A stretch of 29,202 nucleotides of DNA, taken from the NCBI GenBank assembly GCA_045631885.1, contig JAZQVN010000008.1:1-29202 (forward strand), given 5' to 3'. Shown here one piece after another: positions 1 to 7,919 of the stretch. The notes beneath the pieces were generated by a model. That model had not been told where the DNA came from. It saw nothing but the letters and a program-made list of their open reading frames with translations, and searched no databases. This DNA is from CAJOLV01 sp045631885 (lineage in GTDB: Bacteria; Bacillota_I; Bacilli_A; RFN20; CAG-826). The first letter of the stretch is position 1; every line of letters starts with the position of its first letter. A program made the translations under genes and the position numbers.

Positions 1-651
1 AATTCTTGTTTTGATGTATTTAAAGAGAACCTCATATTTTTCTAAGATTCTTTTCTTCTTGGCTTGATAGACATATTCATTAGCGAATTCTTTAATCTCC
101 TCTAAAGGAGTGATTTCTTCATTTTGAATAAAACTATCATTCTTTTTGATTTCTTCGTAAGTCATCCCCCTGATAATTGGGTGAGTATTTTCTAAAGAAG
201 AATAGTGGGCAGCGTAAATGATAATCTTATCTTTATTTGTGAGGATGAGATTCGCTCTAAAAGGAACTAATTCTAAAATGAGATGTTTAATCTCTTTTTC
301 AAAATAGTCATTAGTCTTACTTAATTCGATATCAAGAACTCTATCGTTATTCAATAAAGACATATCTAAAACGATAGCCTCTTTTAATTCTTTTCTTAAG
401 ATATCGTTAAGCCCTCCAGTTATCGTTGGGATTGATTCATCGATTTGACAAAAAGAAATAAAGGGATTTTGATGTTCTAAGCTAATTAATAATTTCTCTT
501 TGCGATATGTTGTGAAAGATATGAGTAAAACTCTAGAGTTAATCAAAGTAATATTACTAATTCGATTGTCTCTAGTCTTCTCTTTAACATCTAAAACGAC
601 GCTTTGTAAAGTAGAGTAATTCATCTTCATAACTAGAGATAATAATAACAT
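1..651 (-). CDS. rqcH: RqcH (NFACT / fibronectin-binding-like) ribosome quality control factor, N-terminal part
   Basis: Partial gene: 217 codons are visible and the reading frame runs off the window edge, so the C-terminal half is missing. Translation of the minus strand matches the NFACT-N domain: a GGLNDILRKEL segment stands where the family has its MLLRKHL helix, followed by NNDRVLDIE, which contains the Asp-Arg pair (residues 103-104 here) required in RqcH for directing C-terminal alanine tailing. Known family role: RqcH binds 50S subunits carrying stalled peptidyl-tRNA and adds Ala tails to mark the nascent chain for degradation. Start is uncertain. ATG at 651 has a weak purine-rich AAGG/AAGAG stretch upstream; an in-frame ATG at 630 has none. 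It is divergent from gmk; in B. subtilis the orthologue yloA lies just upstream of gmk, which supports the call. Confidence 0.85.
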   Translation of the reverse strand, partial: MLLLSLVMKMNYSTLQSVVLDVKEKTRDNRISNITLINSRVLLISFTTYRKEKLLISLEHQNPFISFCQIDESIPTITGGLNDILRKELKEAIVLDMSLLNNDRVLDIELSKTNDYFEKEIKHLILELVPFRANLILTNKDKIIIYAAHYSSLENTHPIIRGMTYEEIKKNDSFIQNEEITPLEEIKEFANEYVYQAKKKRILEKYEVLFKYIKTRI

Positions 652-655
652 TCTC

Positions 656-685
656 TTGACCTTAATATAAATAAATATTTATAAT
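656..685 (+). promoter_or_regulatory. gmk promoter, predicted leaderless
   Basis: TTGACC at 656-661, an 18 bp spacer and a perfect TATAAT at 680-685. The gmk ATG at 692 begins only 6 nt after the -10 box, so transcription would start at or next to the start codon. No Shine-Dalgarno sequence is present. A possible opposing -10 for rqcH (TATATT, minus strand, 664-669) lies inside the same 40 bp divergent gap. Confidence 0.75.
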
Positions 686-691
686 GCTGAC

Positions 692-1279
692 ATGGAAAAC
701 GAAGCGAAAAAAGGTTTACTCATTATCCTCAGTGGCCCATCTGGTGTCGGTAAAGAAACGGTTAGACAAAAGCTTGAAGAAATTAGAAAATTCAATCTTG
801 TCTACTCTATTTCAATGACCACTAGACAACCACGTAACCAAGAAGTTGATGGAGTGAATTATTATTTCGTCAGCCAAGAAGAATTCAAAAAGAATATCGC
901 TGAAGATAATTTCTTAGAATATGCGAGATTCGTTGGAAATTACTATGGCACTCCTAAAGATAAAGTTGAAGCTTTAAGAAACCAAGGATTAAATGTCTTA
1001 TTAGAAATTGAAATCAATGGAGCAAAACAAGTCATGTCTAAAATCAAAGATGACAAGATGATTTCCTTCTTCTTAATGCCTCCATCTTTAGAAGATTTAG
1101 AAGCGAGAATTAGAAAAAGAAAAACTGAAAGCGAAGAATTAATCGCTGAAAGACTTAAAAAAGGTAAAGAAGAAATGACGATGACTGATAATTATGACTA
1201 TGTCATCATCAACGACAAAGCTTCTCGCGCGGCAAAAGAAATTTCAGACCTTATCGAAAGAAAACTAAAAGAATTATAA
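692..1279 (+). CDS. gmk: Guanylate kinase
   Basis: 195 aa, normal length for the family. Cytosolic enzyme that phosphorylates GMP to GDP with ATP, feeding GTP synthesis and recycling. The P-loop is at residues 14-22 (SGPSGVGKE), followed by SMTTRQPR and the EVDGVNYYF segment that forms the GMP-binding lid, and FLEYARFVGNYYGTP, all characteristic of bacterial Gmk. It is the first gene of the long plus-strand cluster; priA follows after 21 nt. In B. subtilis rpoZ and coaBC lie between gmk and priA; neither is here. The start is fixed by the conserved N-terminus, but there is no Shine-Dalgarno and the -10 box is 6 nt away, so the mRNA is predicted to be leaderless. Confidence 0.97.
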   Translation: MENEAKKGLLIILSGPSGVGKETVRQKLEEIRKFNLVYSISMTTRQPRNQEVDGVNYYFVSQEEFKKNIAEDNFLEYARFVGNYYGTPKDKVEALRNQGLNVLLEIEINGAKQVMSKIKDDKMISFFLMPPSLEDLEARIRKRKTESEELIAERLKKGKEEMTMTDNYDYVIINDKASRAAKEISDLIERKLKEL

Positions 1280-1300
1280 TAAAGGACGAGGATCACAAAA

Positions 1301-3496
1301 GTGTTAGTAGTAGAAACTCTAATCGAATACGCTAGCCATTCACTGAATCGTCCTTTTTCTTATGTCTATAATGGAAATAAAAAAATAGACCGTGGATATC
1401 GTGTTTTAATTGAGTTCAATCATCGACAAATTGTCGGCTATGTGATTGGAGTTAAATACACTGATAAAAGCATCGAACAACTAGAAGAAGAGATGGGATT
1501 TAGAATCGATGAAATCGTCGATGTTTTAGATAACTCTCCGTTATTAAACGAAGACTTACTAGAATTAGCGGATCAAGTCGCCGAATATTATCTCGCTCCA
1601 AAGATTAGTGTTTTACAGACAATGCTCCCACCTTCTTTATCTCCAAGAAGGTCATCATTAAAAGCGCCGAAAATTGCTTATGACATCTATTTAAAAGCGG
1701 TGGATTTATCTGAAGAAGATTTAACTAATAAACAAATTGAAATCTTAAGATTAATCGCTAGTGAAGATAAAGTTTTAAAGCGAGAAATTAAATCAGTTTC
1801 TATCGTTGATAAATTAATCGAAAAAGGAAGAATCATCGTTGTTAAAGAAGAAAAAAGAAGATTATCTATTCCTGATTTCAAATATGAAAAACCACCTGTA
1901 TTAAGCGAAGAACAAAATCAAGTTATTGAAGATTTCAATAATAGTCATGATGATGTCTATCTATTAGAAGGTGTCACTGGTAGTGGCAAAACCGAAGTTT
2001 ATCTCTCTTTATCTGAACAAGTTTTAGCAGAAGGAAAAAGCGTTTTAATGCTCGTTCCGGAAATATCATTAACTCCGATGATGATGGAATATTTCATCAA
2101 GAGATTTAATAACAACGTCGCTATCTTACATAGTGAATTAACTCCTGCAGAAAAATACGATGAGTATCGTAAAATCGCTAGTGGGGATTGCAAAGTCGTG
2201 ATCGGTGCGAGAAGCGCAATATTTGCTCCTTTAAGTAATATCGGTTTAATCATTTTAGATGAAGAACATGTCGAATCATATAAGCAAGATGTTGTTCCTT
2301 ATTATCACGCCAGAGAAATCGCGATAATGCGTGGAAAGAAACATAAAGCGAAAGTTCTTTTAGGCAGCGCGACCCCATCATTAGAATCTAGAGCAAGAGC
2401 CCAACGCGGTATCTATCATTTATTATTATTAAAAAATAGAATTAATAATCAAAAGCTACCTCCAACGACAATCGTCAATATGCTCGATTATCGTAATATC
2501 GATAGAGACTCATATATCTTTTCAAAGAAGTTAAGACAATCATTAGAATTAGTTTTAAATAATCACGAACAAGCGATCTTGTTAATCAATAGAAGAGGCT
2601 TTTCCACGAACGTTTCTTGCCGCAAATGTGGACATGTTTTTAAGTGTCCAACCTGTAATATTGCTTTAACCTATCATAGAAGTGACAATATGCTCAAATG
2701 TCATCACTGCGATTATGTTGAACCAATGCCAGAGAGCTGTCCAGAATGTGGTAGTGTACATCTAATGAAAACCGGTTTTGGAACCGAGAGAATTGAAGAC
2801 GAGATTAACCGTTTATATCCAAAGGCTAGAACATTAAGATTAGATAGTGATTCTGCGAAGATTAGAACAAAAATCCCTGCAGTTATTGAATCTTTTAGGA
2901 AAAAAGAGGCAGATATTTTAGTTGGCACACAAATGATTGCAAAAGGCCATGACTTCCCAGATGTCACTCTTGTTGGTGTCGTTTTAGCGGATATTGGTTT
3001 ATCTATGCCTAACTATAGAAGCTCTGAAAGATCCTTCCAATTAATCACTCAAGCGGTTGGTAGAAGTGGAAGAAAAGACAAATTAGGACAAGCGATAATT
3101 CAAACCTACATGCCATCACATTACGCGATTACTTTAGGCGCTAGACAAGACTATGAACTCTTCTATCGCAAAGAGATGGAAATGCGTAAATTACAAAACT
3201 ATCCACCTTATGTTTATATGGCCGCGATTACAATAAGCGGTAAAAACGAAGATGTCGTTATCCAAGCGGCTTACGATACAGTCGATTTCTTAAATGAACA
3301 TTTTAAAAATGATGGAGTTGTTCTTGGTCCATCCACTCCATATATCGCAAAAGTGAGAGATCAAATTATGAGAACTGTTTTAGTTAAATTCAGAAACTAT
3401 GATATTTCTCATGACATCTTGAATAAATACATCTCGGTTTTTGCTAATAGAAGTGCAATTAATGTCTCTATTAATATAGACCCTTATAATTTTTAA
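1301..3496 (+). CDS. priA: Primosomal protein N', replication restart helicase PriA
   Basis: 731 aa, typical length. PriA is a 3'-5' DExH helicase that recognises abandoned replication forks and reloads the replicative helicase. Seen in order: an N-terminal DNA-binding domain, Walker A GVTGSGKTE at about residues 224-232, the DEEH Walker B box, a zinc-binding insert at about residues 445-490 with four CxxC-type pairs (CRKCGHVFKCPTC, CHHCDY, CPECGS), and the helicase C lobe with GTQMIAKGHDF and QAVGRSGR. All conserved elements look intact. The start is GTG at 1301, preceded by GAGGAT at about 7 nt; no upstream ATG suits. It follows gmk closely and is probably cotranscribed with it. Confidence 0.96.
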   Translation: MLVVETLIEYASHSLNRPFSYVYNGNKKIDRGYRVLIEFNHRQIVGYVIGVKYTDKSIEQLEEEMGFRIDEIVDVLDNSPLLNEDLLELADQVAEYYLAPKISVLQTMLPPSLSPRRSSLKAPKIAYDIYLKAVDLSEEDLTNKQIEILRLIASEDKVLKREIKSVSIVDKLIEKGRIIVVKEEKRRLSIPDFKYEKPPVLSEEQNQVIEDFNNSHDDVYLLEGVTGSGKTEVYLSLSEQVLAEGKSVLMLVPEISLTPMMMEYFIKRFNNNVAILHSELTPAEKYDEYRKIASGDCKVVIGARSAIFAPLSNIGLIILDEEHVESYKQDVVPYYHAREIAIMRGKKHKAKVLLGSATPSLESRARAQRGIYHLLLLKNRINNQKLPPTTIVNMLDYRNIDRDSYIFSKKLRQSLELVLNNHEQAILLINRRGFSTNVSCRKCGHVFKCPTCNIALTYHRSDNMLKCHHCDYVEPMPESCPECGSVHLMKTGFGTERIEDEINRLYPKARTLRLDSDSAKIRTKIPAVIESFRKKEADILVGTQMIAKGHDFPDVTLVGVVLADIGLSMPNYRSSERSFQLITQAVGRSGRKDKLGQAIIQTYMPSHYAITLGARQDYELFYRKEMEMRKLQNYPPYVYMAAITISGKNEDVVIQAAYDTVDFLNEHFKNDGVVLGPSTPYIAKVRDQIMRTVLVKFRNYDISHDILNKYISVFANRSAINVSINIDPYNF

Positions 3497-3520
3497 CTAA
3501 AAATTTATAAATTAATATAT

Positions 3521-3539
3521 TATAATAATCAGCAAGAGG
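3521..3539 (+). promoter_or_regulatory. Possible internal -10 box and Shine-Dalgarno before the DUF1904-like gene
   Basis: TATAAT at 3521-3526 followed by AAGAGG at 3534-3539, six nt before the ATG at 3546. There is no recognisable -35 hexamer, and the AT-rich 49 bp gap makes chance TATAAT likely, so an internal promoter is only possible. The Shine-Dalgarno is convincing. Confidence 0.35.
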
Positions 3540-3545
3540 TTTTTT

Positions 3546-3995
3546 ATGATTACTATTATTTTCTATGGCCTTGATCAATTCGTCGTTGGACGTTTATCAA
3601 GAGAACTAAGTGCTAATGTTGCTAAATTATATGAAGTCAGTGAAGAAGAAGTTATCTTCATCGCTCCTAATGATTTAGTTTTCCATAATGGTGTGGAACA
3701 AACATCTTGGAATTTATTAATCCATGTTCACGCCCCAAGTAAATCTGCCGTGGTCCAAGATGAAGTCGCAGAGTTTTTAATGAACGCCATCGGTGAAGTG
3801 GCAATCCACAAAACCGTGGAATTCTATTACTATAACGAAGTTAATCGCTATACCAAAATACACGATCAATATCCAAGATTCATCTCTGAAGATAATTTAG
3901 TCGATACAGAACAAATGTATGACGAAGATATCGAAGAAGGCGAAGATGATGATCAAATTTACACAGGAGATATCTTTGAAGGACTAAAAGACTAA
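3546..3995 (+). CDS. DUF1904-like (tautomerase-fold) protein with acidic C-terminal tail
   Basis: 149 aa. The first 100 or so residues resemble the DUF1904 family of the tautomerase/MIF superfamily: a short beta strand (MITIIFYGL), a helix with RELSANVAKLYEVSEE, a FIAPNDLVFHNG segment, a LIHVHAP strand, then VQDEVAEFLMNAI and a second strand ending VEFYYYNE. The N-terminal proline that is catalytic in true tautomerases is absent (the sequence begins Met-Ile-Thr), so tautomerase activity is unlikely. From about residue 120 the protein ends in a tail very rich in Asp and Glu. It lies 2 nt before the degenerate rsmB gene, in the place where B. subtilis has def and fmt. Function unknown; the family assignment is from recalled pattern, not from a search. 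Confidence 0.6.
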   Translation: MITIIFYGLDQFVVGRLSRELSANVAKLYEVSEEEVIFIAPNDLVFHNGVEQTSWNLLIHVHAPSKSAVVQDEVAEFLMNAIGEVAIHKTVEFYYYNEVNRYTKIHDQYPRFISEDNLVDTEQMYDEDIEEGEDDDQIYTGDIFEGLKD

Positions 3996-3997
3996 AT

Positions 3998-5242
3998 ATG
4001 AAATTTCTTGAAATGGCTCATCAATGTTTGTCTGATGTTTTAGACAAAAACATTCCGTTTAAATTAGCAATCGATAAAGCATCAAAGAAAAAAGGCGCTT
4101 TCCCAGAAGAAAGAAGTAAATTAACGGGAATCGTCGGCTGCTCTTTGAGACATTTTTATATTTTTGAAAATATAATTGATAGATTAAATATCGAATTTAG
4201 TCTCGATCGCCAAATCGGTTTATTGCTCTATTTATCAAACACTTTATTCGTCTCTACGGTTAATGATGAAGTGATGAATAAGTATTTAAGAAGTGTCCAA
4301 ATCAGTAAAGAAATTATCGATAGCTTTCAAGAACATATTCAAGATAAAACCAAATTAATCCCTCAAGAATTCTCACCTGATTCAGTTGAATACTTACATT
4401 TCCGTTATAACATTCCGGAGTGGGCTTTAAAGATGTGGCTCAAACACTTTAAAGGCTACACATATAAAATTGTTAAAAGCTTAAATAAGATTTCTAATCA
4501 TTATGCGATTATGGATAATCGTCAAATTAATGAAGAAACTCTTTTATCACACAAAGATTTTGAAAAGACAGAATTTGATAGTTTATATAAGTATAATGGT
4601 AAAGTCTCTCAATCACATTATTCTTTATATAAAGAAGGCAAAATTGCTGGTATTTCTCCAGCGGAATTCTATTTATTAAACAAACTTGATTTAGATGTTG
4701 TTAGACCAATTGCCTTTTATACTGAAAAGCACAATAACTTACATCTCCAATTAATGTGTAAATTATCTAAGTCATACCACATGGAAGTCATCGCCGGAGA
4801 AGATGAATCTTATTATCCGATTAAAAAAGATATCGAAACTTATTCTTTGAATAATGTGAATGTTTATCAAGCCAAACATTCTTCAATCATCACTTGCTTA
4901 TCAGAAAAGGTTTCTAACTTCTTTGTTTTACCAGGCAACTCTTATTTTGAAGGATTTAGAAAATCTCCTGATTATTTCTTACATGTTAATCAAGAAAACT
5001 TAGATGGCTATATTGAAAATCAACTTTCTTCTTTAGAAGATGCGGGTGAATTTGTCGAAGATGGCGGAGCTTTAATTTATATGGTTCCAACAATGGATAA
5101 AAAAGAAACAACATCGATTATTTCTAGATTTTTAGAAAAACATACTGAATACCAACTCGAAGAACAAAAACAATTCTTACCATTTGATAAATACGATTCA
5201 GTATTCTATTTTGCAATTTTAAGAAAGGCACTAAATGATTAA
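3998..5242 (+). CDS. Degenerate RsmB-like protein (16S rRNA m5C967 methyltransferase homologue lacking catalytic residues)
   Basis: 414 aa, close to RsmB length, and in the RsmB position directly before rlmN. An N-terminal NusB-like helical part (about 1-120) is followed by the linker typical of RsmB (RYNIPEWALKMWLKHF at about 137-152) and a C-terminal methyltransferase-like part with FRKSPDYFLHVN, FVEDGGALIYMVPT and a final strand. Aligned by eye with E. coli RsmB, the SAM-binding LCAAPGGKT loop is replaced by YTEKHNNLH. The motif IV cysteine (PCS) is Asn314 and the motif VI catalytic cysteine (TCS) is Pro364. The reading frame is intact and the fold-spanning similarity is kept, so this looks like a non-catalytic descendant rather than a decaying pseudogene. 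It overlaps rlmN by 8 nt. Role unknown; RNA binding is plausible. Confidence 0.75.
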   Translation: MKFLEMAHQCLSDVLDKNIPFKLAIDKASKKKGAFPEERSKLTGIVGCSLRHFYIFENIIDRLNIEFSLDRQIGLLLYLSNTLFVSTVNDEVMNKYLRSVQISKEIIDSFQEHIQDKTKLIPQEFSPDSVEYLHFRYNIPEWALKMWLKHFKGYTYKIVKSLNKISNHYAIMDNRQINEETLLSHKDFEKTEFDSLYKYNGKVSQSHYSLYKEGKIAGISPAEFYLLNKLDLDVVRPIAFYTEKHNNLHLQLMCKLSKSYHMEVIAGEDESYYPIKKDIETYSLNNVNVYQAKHSSIITCLSEKVSNFFVLPGNSYFEGFRKSPDYFLHVNQENLDGYIENQLSSLEDAGEFVEDGGALIYMVPTMDKKETTSIISRFLEKHTEYQLEEQKQFLPFDKYDSVFYFAILRKALND

Positions 5243-6293
5243 TTTATACGGACAAGAAATCAATAAATTAACCGAATTAATGCTTGGCGAAGGTCAAAAG
5301 AAGTATCGCGCTATCCAACTTTACACATGGATTTATGAAAAGAAAGCGACGTCTTTTGATGAGATGACTGATGTCTCTTTGAAATTTAGAGAAGTTCTTA
5401 AAGAAAAATATTGTTTAGATTTACCAAAGATATTTAAAAAACAAGTGAGTAAAGATGGAACAATCAAACTTTTAGTTGAACTAAAAGACGGGATGAAAGT
5501 CGAATGCGTGCTCATGCGTTACAATTACGGATGCGCGGTATGTGTATCTAGCCAAGTAGGTTGCAATATGGCGTGCTCTTTCTGCTCGTCTGGAATACTT
5601 GGAAAACAAAGAAATTTATTACCTGAAGAGATGGTTGGACAAATCTTAGTGATTAATAATTTACTCAAAGAAGAAGGCAAAGGTCAACACGTTACCCATG
5701 TCGTCGTGATGGGAACTGGAGAACCGTTTGATAACTATGATAATGTCATGGATTTCATTAGAATCATCAACCATCAAAAAGGTTTAGCAATTGGAGCAAG
5801 ACACATCACTGTTTCAACTTGTGGAATAGTGGAAGGCATTTTGAAATACGCTAAAGAAGGTTTACAAACAAATTTAGCAATTTCTTTACACGCTCCAAAT
5901 AACGAATTAAGAAATTCATTAATGAAAGTAAATAAAGCATATCCTTTAGAAAAACTCATGCCTGCTGTTAAAGAATACGAAGAAATCAGCGGTCGTAGAG
6001 TGACTTATGAATATTTACTTTTAGAAAACATTAATGATACAAAAGAATGCGCTGATCAATTAATCGCATTAATCAAAGGGACCAAAGGTTATGTCAATTT
6101 GATTCCATATAACGAAACAAATAAAAACGATCAATACCATCGTAGTAGCGGTAATCGCGTTCACGCCTTTTTAGATATGCTAACGAAAGGTGGAGTAACC
6201 GCGACTATCCGTAAAGAATTCGGTAGTGATATAGATGCAGCATGTGGCCAACTAAAAGCGAAAAGTGAGGGTCTTTATGGGGAACAAGAGTAA
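5235..6293 (+). CDS. rlmN: Dual-specificity 23S rRNA A2503 / tRNA A37 methyltransferase RlmN
   Basis: 352 aa, usual length. A radical-SAM enzyme that adds a methyl group to C2 of A2503 in 23S rRNA and A37 in some tRNAs, using a [4Fe-4S] cluster. The cluster motif CNMACSFC has its cysteines at 110, 114 and 117; the downstream GTGEPFDNYDNV is the SAM-contacting motif of this family; the late cysteine that resolves the protein-RNA adduct is Cys337 in DAACGQL. The ATG at 5235 overlaps the end of the rsmB-like gene (ATGATTAA), indicating translational coupling. prpC starts inside its 3' end, 17 nt before the stop. Confidence 0.96.
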   Translation: MINLYGQEINKLTELMLGEGQKKYRAIQLYTWIYEKKATSFDEMTDVSLKFREVLKEKYCLDLPKIFKKQVSKDGTIKLLVELKDGMKVECVLMRYNYGCAVCVSSQVGCNMACSFCSSGILGKQRNLLPEEMVGQILVINNLLKEEGKGQHVTHVVVMGTGEPFDNYDNVMDFIRIINHQKGLAIGARHITVSTCGIVEGILKYAKEGLQTNLAISLHAPNNELRNSLMKVNKAYPLEKLMPAVKEYEEISGRRVTYEYLLLENINDTKECADQLIALIKGTKGYVNLIPYNETNKNDQYHRSSGNRVHAFLDMLTKGGVTATIRKEFGSDIDAACGQLKAKSEGLYGEQE

Positions 6294-7038
6294 AAATTAC
6301 GTCTTTGGTAATTACGCTTGCCGTACCGACATCGGTAAGGTAAGGATGACTAACGAAGACAGAGTGGGTGCTTACACCAACACAAAAGGAAATATCCTTT
6401 TGTTAGTTTGTGATGGTATGGGAGGACAAAAGAAAGGCGAATACGCCGCACAAATTGCCCTCGATATCATTTCAGAATCATTTTTAAAGAAACAATCATT
6501 CTTAAATTCATTCACAGTGAGAAGCTGGATTTTTAGCTCAATTAGAGAAGCTAACCGCTTAATCTATGAAGAAGCCTCAACCCATGAGCAATATAAAAAT
6601 ATGGGAACAACTCTTTCTCTTGCCCTCATCTATAAAGACACCATTTTTACCGCGCAAGTTGGTGACTCTCGTATATACGAGTTAAGAAATCATCAATTAG
6701 ATCAACTAACTGAAGATCAAACTTATGTTAACTATTTATATAAAACTGGAAAGATTACTAAAGAAGAAATCGCCACTCACCCAAAAAGACATGTCCTAGT
6801 CAACGCTTTAGGCATGTTCCCAAGTGTGGATTTTGATTTTAGAACTCATCCATATTTGAATAGTAAAATATTGGTTTGCAGTGACGGTTTATATAATAAC
6901 GTCAATGAAAACGACATCGCTTCTGTATTAAGCAGCGAAGATTCAACGATTCAAAAAGTTAATGAGTTAATTGCTATCGCTAATTCTAATGGTGGTAGTG
7001 ATAATATCGCCGTGGCTATTTGGGAGGCCGAGAAATAA
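6277..7038 (+). CDS. prpC: PP2C-family protein serine/threonine phosphatase PrpC
   Basis: 253 aa from the ATG at 6277. This start is preferred over an in-frame GTG at 6265 because GTGAGG lies about 6 nt before it. Cytosolic metal-dependent (Mn/Mg) phosphatase that removes phosphate from Ser/Thr residues modified by the partner kinase PrkC. Motifs seen: TDIGKVRMTNED at 17-28, VCDGMGG with metal ligand Asp46, GDSRIYEL in the middle, VCSDGLYNNV, and GGSDNIAVAIW at the C-terminus. The C-terminal TAATG shares one base with the prkC start, the standard coupled phosphatase-kinase arrangement of Firmicutes. Confidence 0.95.
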   Translation: MGNKSKNYVFGNYACRTDIGKVRMTNEDRVGAYTNTKGNILLLVCDGMGGQKKGEYAAQIALDIISESFLKKQSFLNSFTVRSWIFSSIREANRLIYEEASTHEQYKNMGTTLSLALIYKDTIFTAQVGDSRIYELRNHQLDQLTEDQTYVNYLYKTGKITKEEIATHPKRHVLVNALGMFPSVDFDFRTHPYLNSKILVCSDGLYNNVNENDIASVLSSEDSTIQKVNELIAIANSNGGSDNIAVAIWEAEK

Positions 7039-7919
7039 TGCCAATTAAAATCGGTTCCATATTAGATGAAAGATATCGTGTAACCGCTCGTATCGGACAT
7101 GGGGGTATGTCTGAAGTATACGAGGCTATTGATATTATCAATAGAAAGACAGTCGCGATTAAAATGATTAGGGAAGACGTAATGAGAAACCCAATCAATT
7201 TTAGACGTTTCCAAAATGAAGCGACAATCGCGGCAAGTTTAAAACACGATAATATCGTCAAAGTGTACGGCCATGGCTCTACTGATGGTAGACCATATAT
7301 TGTTAATGAATATATTTCCGGACAAACATTAAAAGATGTTTTGGATTTTAATACTAAATTATCTTTATCTGAAGCTATCAGCGTGATGATTCAATTAGCG
7401 TCCGCGTTAGCCTATGCACACTCTCACGGAATTGTGCATAGAGATGTCAAACCACAAAACTTATATTTAATGGCGGATGGTTTAGTGAAATTAGGTGACT
7501 TCGGCATAGCCGAATCCGAAAGTGTTATTAAAGAAGAAACATCAAAAGATATCATTGGTTCGGTCCATTATATCGCTCCAGAAATCGCGGGTGGTCACCC
7601 AGCGACTCCTCAATCAGATATCTATGCTGCAGGTGTCACATTCTTTGAATTAATTACTGGTAAAGTTCCATTTGATGGAAATAACTCAGTCAATATCGCG
7701 GTCGCACATATCCGTGAGAAGTTCCCATCACCAAAGAAATTTATCCCAGAATGTCCAAAAGAAATTGAAAGAGTAATCTTTAAAGCAACAAATAAAAATC
7801 TCAAACAGAGATATAGAACCGCGATTGATTTAAAGAACGATTTATTAGAAATTCAATCGCATCCAGAACTTCTCAAAGAGAAGAAAGGATTCTTTGCACG
7901 TCTATTTGGTTTTAAATAA
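7038..7919 (+). CDS. prkC: Serine/threonine protein kinase PrkC, kinase domain only
   Basis: 293 aa from ATG at 7038 (GGGAGG 10 nt upstream; TAATG overlap with prpC). Hanks-type kinase with all catalytic elements: glycine loop GHGGMSEVYEA at 20-30, ATP lysine Lys42, HRDVKPQN with Asp136, DFG at 154-156, and the IGSVHYIAPEI activation segment. B. subtilis PrkC continues beyond the kinase with a transmembrane helix and extracellular PASTA domains that sense muropeptides (about 650 aa). Here the protein ends right after the kinase lobe with a short basic-aromatic tail KKGFFARLFGFK; no transmembrane segment or PASTA repeat follows, and rsgA begins immediately in another frame. The tail could dock on the membrane as an amphipathic helix, which is inference. 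Confidence 0.93.
   Translation: MPIKIGSILDERYRVTARIGHGGMSEVYEAIDIINRKTVAIKMIREDVMRNPINFRRFQNEATIAASLKHDNIVKVYGHGSTDGRPYIVNEYISGQTLKDVLDFNTKLSLSEAISVMIQLASALAYAHSHGIVHRDVKPQNLYLMADGLVKLGDFGIAESESVIKEETSKDIIGSVHYIAPEIAGGHPATPQSDIYAAGVTFFELITGKVPFDGNNSVNIAVAHIREKFPSPKKFIPECPKEIERVIFKATNKNLKQRYRTAIDLKNDLLEIQSHPELLKEKKGFFARLFGFK

Noticed and set aside
3998..5242. Calling the rsmB-like gene a pseudogene
   Set aside because: The frame is intact at full length, tightly coupled to rlmN, and structural landmarks are preserved, so loss of catalysis with retained function is the better reading.
6265..6276. GTG at 6265 as the start of prpC
   Set aside because: The Shine-Dalgarno GTGAGG coincides with it and is correctly spaced for the ATG at 6277.
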